From contig NZ_WHPN01000373.1 in the NCBI RefSeq assembly GCF_009735685.1, positions 1 through 40,158 of the forward strand: 40,158 nt of DNA, given 5' to 3'. Below, one piece after another: positions 33,755 to 40,158 of this stretch; position 1 is the first letter of the stretch, and every line of letters starts with the position of its first letter. A model generated the notes under the pieces. That model searched no databases. It saw only the letters and a list, made by a program, of their open reading frames with translations, and was not told where the DNA came from. The DNA is from Streptomyces lycii (GTDB lineage: Bacteria; Actinomycetota; Actinomycetes; Streptomycetales; Streptomycetaceae). Made by a program: the position numbers and the translations under genes.

Positions 33755-33784
33755 GGTAATGCGGTAGACCGCTACCCTTTACCA
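33755..33784 (-). promoter_or_regulatory. Nested inverted repeat in the BCCT leader
   Basis: An inner perfect repeat GGTAG-ACCG-CTACC (33763-33776) lies within an outer GGTAA/TTACC pair. It sits 20-50 bp before the start codon and could be an operator or an mRNA hairpin. Confidence 0.45.
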
Positions 33785-33864
33785 CTGATCTCACGCACAC
33801 AAATCGCGGCGCGACAGCATTGAGATCACACCTTTGCCTTCCCGGTGCCGCGCGTCACCGCGGG

Positions 33865-35175
33865 TCAGCAGTGCCGTACGGGCTGTGCCCGGACCAGGTG
33901 ATGGGCCGCCCGCCCGTCCAGCAGCAGCGGGACCAGCCGGCGCAGTGACTGGCGCAGCGGGACGAAGGCCCCGCCGGCGCCGTCCTCCCGGGCGTGCACG
34001 CCGTGCAGTTCCAGCTCGTCGCCCACGTCCGCGTACTGGCCCGGGGTGAGCCGGTAGCCGCACGGCGGGTCGGCCAGGACCTCGTCCGGCTCGGCGGGGT
34101 CGTTGTCGGCGCCGCCGAGGCGTACGGGGCCGCGGTCGGCGTATCCGGCGAGGCGGGCCGCCGTCGTGGCGGCCTCCGTCCGGGCGCGCCGCCGGTCCGT
34201 GTAGTCGAACATCCCGCCCAGGGCGGCGAGCTGCGCGTCCACCCGGCGCCGGTTGTTGAGGGCGGGGTCGGCCTGCTCCTCCCCGGTGAGCGGATCGGTG
34301 CGGGTCTCGGCCAGCAGGCCGACGGAGTGCTTCACACCCGCGGCGTTGCGCAGGATGCGTTCCTGGCCGTCGCCCGCCACCTGCTCGACGGGCTCCCCGG
34401 TCTCCGGGTCGGTCCAGATGCCGTAGACGCCGGTGCTGAATCCGGCTTCCTCGGCGTGCGGGCGGACGAAGCGCTCGGACAGGGTGTGTGCCTCGTGGTG
34501 CACGGCGTCGCCGGTGTTGAGGTTGCGCGGCCACAGCGACAGCAGGTCCTTCTGGTAGTACGGCGGGGTGGCGCCGTACTCGTGCAGGTCGTGGACGACG
34601 TCGGGGCGGTGGTCGCGGAGGACGGCGGCGACGGCACGGGCCTCGGCGGTGGCCAGGGCCATGTGGTCCCGGTTGATGTCCACGCCGTCCGCGTTGCCCC
34701 GGGTGTCCGCGGCCCGGCCGTCGGGGTTGGCGGTGGGCACCACCAGGACGCTGGTCCGGCTCAGGAAGCGGCGGGTCTCCGCGTCCCGCGCGTAGGCGAG
34801 GTCACGGACCGTGGTCAGGCAGGCCTCGCGGCCGGAGGGCTCGTCGCCGTGCTGCGAGCAGAGCAGCAGCACGGTGTTGCCGCGGGCGGTCCGCCCGGCC
34901 GTGGGCGGCGCGTCGGCCCCGATCCGTGCGAGCTGGAGCGGCCTGCCCCGGGCCGTGGTGCCGATGCGGTCGACGGCGGCGCGGTCGCTGTCGCGGTCGA
35001 TCCGGGCGAGCAGGGCCTGCTCCTCGTCCTGCCCGGTCCACCGGGCGCCGCCGGATTCCTCGAAACCGGTGCGGGGCGGCTGCGGCGCGGCACCTCCCGC
35101 GTGCGCGGGGGCGGCGGCGAGCGGGACGACGAGTGCCGCGCCGAGCGCGCCGAGGACGAGTGCGCGGGATGTCAC
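33865..35175 (-). CDS. Secreted M14 family zinc carboxypeptidase
   Basis: A 436-residue extracellular metallopeptidase. GTG 35175, with GGGAGG 9 nt upstream, opens a Sec signal peptide: an Arg at position 4, a hydrophobic core [15 protein letters not shown], and APAHA with predicted cleavage after residue 26. The zinc site is H109-x-x-E112 (SQHGDEPSG) and H198 (VHDLHEYG); the catalytic Glu is E290 (GLLAETRTD). TANPDGR and DINRDHM (substrate-binding Asn/Arg) are also present. The family removes C-terminal residues from proteins or cell-wall peptides. The C-terminal 120 residues lack a recognisable domain. Divergent from merR. Confidence 0.93.
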   Translation of the reverse strand: MTSRALVLGALGAALVVPLAAAPAHAGGAAPQPPRTGFEESGGARWTGQDEEQALLARIDRDSDRAAVDRIGTTARGRPLQLARIGADAPPTAGRTARGNTVLLLCSQHGDEPSGREACLTTVRDLAYARDAETRRFLSRTSVLVVPTANPDGRAADTRGNADGVDINRDHMALATAEARAVAAVLRDHRPDVVHDLHEYGATPPYYQKDLLSLWPRNLNTGDAVHHEAHTLSERFVRPHAEEAGFSTGVYGIWTDPETGEPVEQVAGDGQERILRNAAGVKHSVGLLAETRTDPLTGEEQADPALNNRRRVDAQLAALGGMFDYTDRRRARTEAATTAARLAGYADRGPVRLGGADNDPAEPDEVLADPPCGYRLTPGQYADVGDELELHGVHAREDGAGGAFVPLRQSLRRLVPLLLDGRAAHHLVRAQPVRHC

Positions 35176-35505
35176 GGGCTGGTACCTCCCAGGGGTAAGG
35201 GGTGCGGCGGGGTGCCGGGCACGCCCGGTGCCCCGCCGGCATGGGACCACGGCCGGACGCTACCGCCGGTGACTTTCGCGCAGAAGAGGGCGAGTTGTGG
35301 GCTGTTCGGGCAGATGTGCGCAGGGCCTGTGACGGACCCATGCCGCCGCGCGCCGGCCGGGCGGCGGGCGCCGGTCCCGGAGCGGGACGCGGAAGCCGGA
35401 CGGACCGGTTGATCCGGGAGCTTTCACAACGGTGGTGAGACAGCAATACTGTTGAACGCGGGGCGCGGGGACCGTGCGCGCGCACAGGAGAGCGAGGGGT
35501 GGCGG
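35176..35505. other. Divergent promoter region between the peptidase and merR genes
   Basis: It holds an inverted repeat TCAC-N7-GTGA (35424-35438), next to ACAG-N5-CTGT (35440-35452) which overlaps AATACTGT, a possible -10 for merR. These may be the regulator's own operator. No gene is supported. Confidence 0.4.
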
Positions 35506-36234
35506 ATGAGCCAGGAGCTGACCGAACACGGCCTGACGGTCGACGAGCTGGCCGCTCGCGCGGGGGTGACCGTCCGCACGATCCGCTTCTACAGCACCCG
35601 GGGTCTGCTGCCGCCCCCCGAGATCGGGCCGCGCCGGGTCGGGCTCTACGGCCAGGAGCACCTGTCCCGGCTGGCGCTCATCGAGGAGCTCCAGCACCAC
35701 GGCATGACGCTGGCCGCCATCGAGCGCTATCTCCAGCAGTTGCCCGACGACCTCAGCCCGCAGGACCTGGCGATCCACCGCGGTGTGGTCGCGGCCTGGT
35801 CGCCGGACTCCGCCGAGGAGGCCACCCGGCTCCAGCTCGAGCGGCGGGCGGGCCGGCCGCTGGACGAGGAGGACCTCGACCGGCTCGCCGCGATGGACGT
35901 GCTGATACGGACCGAGGATCCCGAAGTCTTCCGGGTCGACCCCGGGCTGCTCCACCTCGGGGTGCGGCTGCTGGAGGTGCCCATCGCGCTGGAGACGATC
36001 CTCGCGGCCCGCGCGGTCGTCACGGAACACACCCGCGAGGCGGCCCGGGAACTCAGCCGGCTGTTCCGGGACGAGGTGTGGGAGCCGTACCGGGAACAGG
36101 AGAAGGACCCGGAGCGGGTCGAGTCGATGCGGTCGCTGTCGGCGCACATGCAGCCGATGGTGGTGCAGGCCCTGGTGACGGCCTTCCAGCGGTCGATGCG
36201 GGAGGAGCTGCGGGGGGCGTTCCCGGAGGGCTGA
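35506..36234 (+). CDS. MerR family transcriptional regulator
   Basis: A 242-residue regulator. The winged helix-turn-helix at residues 7-75 (LTVDELAARAGVTVRTIRFY, then STRGLLPPPEIGPRRVGLYG) is the MerR DNA-binding domain. A helical stretch follows (about 80-110), and a C-terminal domain of 130 residues without Cys pairs, so it is not a metal sensor of the classic type. ATG 35506 has GAGGGG 6 nt upstream; the frame is open to 35452. The neighbours give no clear target other than itself and the divergent peptidase. Confidence 0.9.
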   Translation: MSQELTEHGLTVDELAARAGVTVRTIRFYSTRGLLPPPEIGPRRVGLYGQEHLSRLALIEELQHHGMTLAAIERYLQQLPDDLSPQDLAIHRGVVAAWSPDSAEEATRLQLERRAGRPLDEEDLDRLAAMDVLIRTEDPEVFRVDPGLLHLGVRLLEVPIALETILAARAVVTEHTREAARELSRLFRDEVWEPYREQEKDPERVESMRSLSAHMQPMVVQALVTAFQRSMREELRGAFPEG

Positions 36235-36547
36235 GCCGCGCCCCGCGGCCGGGCGGGCGAGCGCGGCGGGCGAAACCGGCGGCCGGACGGGCGCTGCGGC
36301 GGCCTGCGCGCGCGGACGGACGCGGACGGACGCGGGGCGCCGGAACGGCGCCGGGTCCGTGGAGGATTCGGGTCCGCGGAGGATCCCCGTCCGTGGAGGA
36401 TCCCCGTCCGTGGAGCATCCCCGTCCGTATCCATTCGATCACGGATGGGATGTTCTCCGGTGGCGGGCCGGGGCCGGAGGGCATGCTGCTCGTGGTCGGC
36501 GCGAGCGGCAGCGGCGACCGGGGCCGCGGTGACAAAACGGGGGGCAT
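36235..36547. other. Intergenic region with a 17-bp repeat array before the NTPase gene
   Basis: Left part: two CGGACGGACG units (about 36313-36332). Then comes the 17-bp array. The last 110 bp lead to the NTPase start, with a GGGGGG run close to it. No gene supported. Confidence 0.5.
36355..36439 (+). repeat. 17-bp iteron-like array, four full copies and one degenerate
   Basis: Consensus GTCCGTGGAGGATCCCC. Copies 1-4 occupy 36355-36422 with at most four changes each; the fifth (36423-36439) keeps only GTCCGT. Copies are head to tail with no spacers. The array ends about 110 bp before the NTPase start. Confidence 0.88.
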
Positions 36548-38569
36548 GTGCCGGATCAGCTGGTCGGACTGCGCGGCCGCGAGCCCGTACTGCAACTGGT
36601 CCGTGACTGCCTCGCCCTGCCGCCGGACGCCGACCGGCCGGTCACCGTGCTCCTCGGGCCGAGCGGGATCGGCGCCACCGACCTGCACGCCGGGATCAAG
36701 GAGCAGCTGGCGCCGGAAGTCCCGTGCGCCTACCTCAACTTCCTCCGCGCCGACGCCGGCGGCGGGCTGCCGCTGCGGACCGTTCTCGCGGGCGTCCTCC
36801 GGGAACTCGGCCGGAAGATGCGGGACTTCTCCGAGCCGGCCTTCCCCCGGCTCCTCGTCGGCCTGATCGCCACCGAGGCCCCGCTGGACAGCCACCACCG
36901 CCCGCAGGACCGGCGCAGTGTGTCCAAGCTCGTCCGGGACAGGCTCCGGGGACCGCAGGGACAGGGGCGCTACGACAGCCTGCTCGGCCCGGTCACCGAA
37001 GTCATGGGGGGCCTGTTCGGCGCCCCGCCCGGCGTGTCCGAGGCCACCCGGGAGGTGCTGTCCGCCGTGGCCCCCCGCCCCGGCCGGATTCCGCGGCGGC
37101 TGCTCGCCCGGGGCATCGCCTGGTACGGCGGCGGCCGGGTGCCGCCCAGTGAGGAGCCGGCCGACGCGCTGCTGGACCTCAACTCCTGGCAGCACGGCAC
37201 GGGCGGGCAGGTCAAGGGCCCGGAGGACGTCGAGCGGGTGCTGCTCCGGGCCTTCCTCGCCGACCTGCGGGACCATGCCAGGGGCCTGCTGCACCACCGC
37301 TCCTTCCTGCTCCTGCTGGACAACTGCCACACCGAGGCCGGGCGGAAGTTCCTCCGGATGCTGCTGGAGCTGCGCCACGAGGACCAGGTGAACCGGCAGG
37401 GCTGCGACCCGCTCGTCACCGTGGCCAGCGTGCACCGGTGGCTGGACGAGTGGGGCCCGTACACCGGTGCCCAGTGGAATCCGGAGCCGGTGGAGTCGGA
37501 CCGGGCCTCGCTGGACCACTGGGCCGCGACCCGCTCCGCGTCCGGCACCGAGGACTACTGGTGGTATCCCCTGGAGCTGCGTCCCCTGCGGCTGACGGAG
37601 ACCCGTGACGTGTGCGCGGCCGTGCCCCGCGGCGAGGAGACCGCCCCGGCCGTCCAGCGGCTCACCGGCGGACTCCCGTGGGCCGTACGGCACACAGCCG
37701 CCACCCTCGCGGCCGCGCACCGCGAGCAGCCGCCGCCCGCCGACGACCCGTCGCTGCCGCTGCGCCGGGTGCCCGGCCTCCGCCCGCCGCACCCGGCCAC
37801 CGGCCCGGAGCAGCCCGCGCCCAGCCTCGCCGACGCGTCACTCGGCTATCTGCTGGAGGAGCTGGCCGAGGACCCCGGCAGCCGCTCGGTGCTGATCCGC
37901 TGGTCCGCCGCCCGCGACCTGTCCGTCTGCGCGCGGGTCTTCACCTCCGGCGCGGGCCACCGCGGCAGTTCGCTGCGGGACGGACTCCGGGAGCGCTGGC
38001 TGCTCTCCGACTCCGAGGACGGCCGGCTCGTCCTCCATCCCTGGCTCCGCCGGCTTCTGCTGTGGGAGCTGGGCTCCGACGAGGCGCTCTGGCGGGACAC
38101 CCACGAGCGGCTGGCCGAGCACTACCGGACCGGCCCGCAGGGGCAGCCGGAGCAGGAGCCCGGAGTGGACACGGAGCTGGAGGAGGCGTACCACTCGCTC
38201 GCCCTCGGCCGTACGGGGCCGGTCGCCGCCCTGCTCACGCGGCGTTTCACGAGCCGCACGAGCGAGGAGTGGATCCGCGACTTCGACCTGGTGACCTCCG
38301 CGCCCAACCGGCTCGACAAGAGCCGGCCGCCGCTGGCCCTGCTCGATTCCCTGACACCGGGCGATCACGGGCCGGCGATGTCCCTGGCGTCCGTCGTCCA
38401 CCGGATGGTCGTGGCGCGGTGGATCTGGAGCGATCCGCTGAGCGATCCCGGCCGCCGGCTCAACGCCGTACTGGCCTCGGCCTACGACCACGTGGCGGCG
38501 CTGCGGAGCGCACGGAGTTCTCCGCTCTACGACGAGGCCGTTCGCTACCGGCAGTGGCGGGACCAGTGA
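36548..38569 (+). CDS. STAND/AAA-like NTPase with a degenerate Walker A
   Basis: A 673-residue protein that reads like a signal-transduction P-loop ATPase. The P-loop is VLLGPSGIGATDLHAG (34-49), where the invariant Lys is replaced by Ala43. A Walker B-like strand FLLLLDNCH (Asp258) follows after about 210 residues, then RPLRLTETRDVC and GGLPWAVRHTAATL, as in the winged-helix part of STAND proteins. The C-terminal 250 residues are helical with no clear repeats. No TM segment. GTG 36548 follows a GGGGGG run by 2-3 nt. It is 37 bp before a gene for an anchored binding protein, so the two are probably one operon. Function unknown. Confidence 0.8.
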   Translation: MPDQLVGLRGREPVLQLVRDCLALPPDADRPVTVLLGPSGIGATDLHAGIKEQLAPEVPCAYLNFLRADAGGGLPLRTVLAGVLRELGRKMRDFSEPAFPRLLVGLIATEAPLDSHHRPQDRRSVSKLVRDRLRGPQGQGRYDSLLGPVTEVMGGLFGAPPGVSEATREVLSAVAPRPGRIPRRLLARGIAWYGGGRVPPSEEPADALLDLNSWQHGTGGQVKGPEDVERVLLRAFLADLRDHARGLLHHRSFLLLLDNCHTEAGRKFLRMLLELRHEDQVNRQGCDPLVTVASVHRWLDEWGPYTGAQWNPEPVESDRASLDHWAATRSASGTEDYWWYPLELRPLRLTETRDVCAAVPRGEETAPAVQRLTGGLPWAVRHTAATLAAAHREQPPPADDPSLPLRRVPGLRPPHPATGPEQPAPSLADASLGYLLEELAEDPGSRSVLIRWSAARDLSVCARVFTSGAGHRGSSLRDGLRERWLLSDSEDGRLVLHPWLRRLLLWELGSDEALWRDTHERLAEHYRTGPQGQPEQEPGVDTELEEAYHSLALGRTGPVAALLTRRFTSRTSEEWIRDFDLVTSAPNRLDKSRPPLALLDSLTPGDHGPAMSLASVVHRMVVARWIWSDPLSDPGRRLNAVLASAYDHVAALRSARSSPLYDEAVRYRQWRDQ

Positions 38570-38606
38570 GTGGTGACCGTTTCCGCGACAACGGGGAGTG
38601 TTCGAG

Positions 38607-40091
38607 ATGAGTTCTTGGCGGCCGACCCGCCCGATGGTGCGCAGGACCGTCCTGGGGCTGGTGCTGCTGCTCGTCCTGGGCCTCGGCGGCCCGCTGTCCT
38701 GGGGCTGGTACCAGGAGCGGCAGGACCGCGAACGGGAACAGCGGGCCCGGTGCGCGGACGGGGTGGTCCGGCGCGGCCCGCTCGCGGAGTGCGTCGGGGT
38801 GAGCGCGCAGGACTTCGCCTTCACGCCGGAGCTGGCGGACGTGCAGCGGCTGATCAGCGACGAGAACAAGCGCGTCGTCCGGGAGGAGGACGACTACGTC
38901 ACGATCGCCTACATGACCTCGCTGACGCTGGAGGAGGACGACAGCAACTCCCACGAGTCCGTACGGCGCCAGTTGCAGGGCGCCTATCTGGCCCAGTACC
39001 GCGCCAACCACGGCGACCTGACCGGCCGGCCGGCGATCCGGCTGCTGGTGGCGAACACCGGCAGCAACAGCGGCCAGTGGAAGTTCACCGTGGACCGGCT
39101 GGTCGAGCTGAGCAGGTCCGAGGACAGGAAGAAGCGGCTGCTGGCGGTGGCCGGGCTCGGCCCCAGCACCCAGCGGAACAAGCAGGCCCTGGAACGGCTC
39201 TCCCGGCACGGCATCGCCATGGTCGGCAGCAACATGACCGACACCGGGTTCGCCGGCATCCCCGGGCTGGTCCGGGTCGCGCCGACGAACGAGCGCGAGG
39301 CGGAGGCCGCGGCCGAGTACCTCAAGGACCGCGGCTTCGAGACCTCGGTGATCGTGCGGGACGAAGCGGAGGAGAACCTCTACGCCGCCTCTCTCGCGAA
39401 GGAGTTCCGGTCGGCGTTCCCCGACGACGAGCACAGCATCGTGGCCGAGGCCTCGGGTTACGACGCGTCGCGGCCGGACTGGGAGACCGATCTCTACTGG
39501 ATCAGCCGGACGCTGTGCGACCAGGCTCCCGACGTGGTCTATTTCGCCGGGCGGGGCAAGCATCTGAAGGCGTTCCTCAACTCGCTGGCCAACCGCACCT
39601 GCCAGAACCGGGACTTCACGGTGATGGGCGGTGACGACGTCACCAATCTGACCAACGAGGACCTCGTCGAGGCCGCCGAGAAGGGCGTGGAGGTGCTCTA
39701 CACGGGACTGGCGCACCCCGGCATGTGGGAGAAGGACAAGGCGGCCGTGTCCAAACCGTCCGCCGACTTCTTCCGGGACGGGGGGTGGATGAGCGAGACG
39801 TTCCCCAACGACCCGCGGACGGACGGCCAGGCCATCGTGTCGCACGACGCGACGCTCACCGCCGTCCAGGGGGTACGGATGGCCGCGCACGGGGGCAGCG
39901 ACATGACCGGCGAGTCGGTCGGCCGGATGTTCCAGCTGATGCGCGGTGAGCAGCAGCGGGTGCCCGGGGCCGGCGGCTTCCTGTCGTTCCACCGGAACGG
40001 CGACCCGGTGGACAAGGCCGTTCCCGTGCTCAAGCTGCACCCGGACGGGCACTTCCAGCTGGACGACGTCGTACACGCCGACTCCGGGTGA
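38607..40091 (+). CDS. Membrane-anchored LivJ/type 1 periplasmic-binding-like protein
   Basis: A 494-residue protein with an N-terminal TM helix (about 12-34, preceded by basic residues and followed by WGWYQERQDREREQ, with no lipobox or clear cleavage site) and an extracytoplasmic type 1 periplasmic-binding fold: RLLVANTGSNSGQW (first lobe), VAGLGPSTQRNKQALERLSR, GIAMVGSNMTD, then DVVYFAGRGKHLKAFL (second lobe). It resembles branched-chain amino acid or amide receptors of ABC importers, but no permease or ATPase gene accompanies it. ATG 38607 has GGGAG 8 nt upstream. With the upstream NTPase it may form a sensor pair. A strong terminator follows. Confidence 0.85.
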   Translation: MSSWRPTRPMVRRTVLGLVLLLVLGLGGPLSWGWYQERQDREREQRARCADGVVRRGPLAECVGVSAQDFAFTPELADVQRLISDENKRVVREEDDYVTIAYMTSLTLEEDDSNSHESVRRQLQGAYLAQYRANHGDLTGRPAIRLLVANTGSNSGQWKFTVDRLVELSRSEDRKKRLLAVAGLGPSTQRNKQALERLSRHGIAMVGSNMTDTGFAGIPGLVRVAPTNEREAEAAAEYLKDRGFETSVIVRDEAEENLYAASLAKEFRSAFPDDEHSIVAEASGYDASRPDWETDLYWISRTLCDQAPDVVYFAGRGKHLKAFLNSLANRTCQNRDFTVMGGDDVTNLTNEDLVEAAEKGVEVLYTGLAHPGMWEKDKAAVSKPSADFFRDGGWMSETFPNDPRTDGQAIVSHDATLTAVQGVRMAAHGGSDMTGESVGRMFQLMRGEQQRVPGAGGFLSFHRNGDPVDKAVPVLKLHPDGHFQLDDVVHADSG

Positions 40092-40094
40092 CGC

Positions 40095-40121
40095 CCGCCC
40101 CGGCGCGTGCCGCCGGGGCGG
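40095..40121 (+). terminator. Terminator hairpin after the binding-protein gene
   Basis: CCGCCCCGGC pairs with GCCGGGGCGG around a 7-nt loop, 4 bp past the stop. Confidence 0.75.
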
Positions 40122-40158
40122 ATACAGCGGAAGCCGGGCGGGGCACACGGCCGCGGGC

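Noticed and set aside
36355..36439. CRISPR array
   Set aside because: The 17-bp units are contiguous with no unique spacers, and no cas genes are nearby.
36053..37792. 579-residue antisense frame over the NTPase gene
   Set aside because: Shadow; it also crosses the 17-bp repeats and the end of merR.
38460..40148. 562-residue antisense frame over the binding-protein gene
   Set aside because: Shadow of the receptor gene, without signal, motif or ribosome site.

Overview
The window is very GC-rich DNA with strong G/C bias at third codon positions, tightly packed genes, frequent GTG starts and ATGA/GTGA stop-start overlaps. Together with the gene content (hopanoid genes, an SCO6745-family protein, an LPFR small protein, RsbW-like ATP-binding protein), this points to Streptomyces or a close relative. 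The gene order resembles, from memory only, the region around SCO6745-SCO6764 of S. coelicolor. I see no rRNA, tRNA, CRISPR, phage or insertion sequence.

Left arm (1-7.7 kb, leftward): a hopanoid operon, read from right to left as hpnC, hpnD, hpnE, a polyprenyl diphosphate synthase and squalene-hopene cyclase (shc). HpnC/D/E convert farnesyl diphosphate to squalene, and Shc cyclises squalene to hopene. Shc runs off the left edge. The genes overlap by 1-4 bases. Several proteins carry long low-complexity Pro/Ala/Gly/Glu-rich extensions encoded by minisatellite-like repeats.

7.9-10.9 kb: a divergent TetR/MMPL pair with two near-identical operator-like sites between the genes.

11.0-18.2 kb (leftward): a seven-gene operon that I consider the best candidate for an undescribed system. 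It encodes a DUF5941-type CDP-alcohol phosphotransferase, a LicC/IPCT-like nucleotidyltransferase, a glycerol-1-phosphate-dehydrogenase-like enzyme, a second CDP-alcohol phosphotransferase that lacks the last Asp of its motif, a GT2 glycosyltransferase, and a TagG/TagH-like ABC exporter. Together these look like a pathway that makes a polyol phosphate, activates it with CTP, transfers it to a lipid or glycan, glycosylates it and exports it.

18.6-25.7 kb: a CDF metal exporter, type I IPP isomerase (isoprenoid supply, functionally linked to the hopanoid genes), an RsbW-like ATP-binding protein, a crotonase-fold protein lacking both hydratase glutamates, a DJ-1/PfpI protein beside a GlxA-type regulator, an SCO6745-family protein, and a 41-residue LPFR small protein.

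25.9-40.1 kb: the RNA-binding protein Tex, an EamA transporter, an ABC-F protein, a BCCT betaine/choline transporter, a secreted M14 carboxypeptidase, a MerR regulator, and a pair made of a STAND-like NTPase with a degenerate P-loop and a membrane-anchored LivJ-type binding protein with no ABC transporter partner. Short tandem repeats of 6, 8, 17, 20 and about 24 bp recur in intergenic regions throughout the window.
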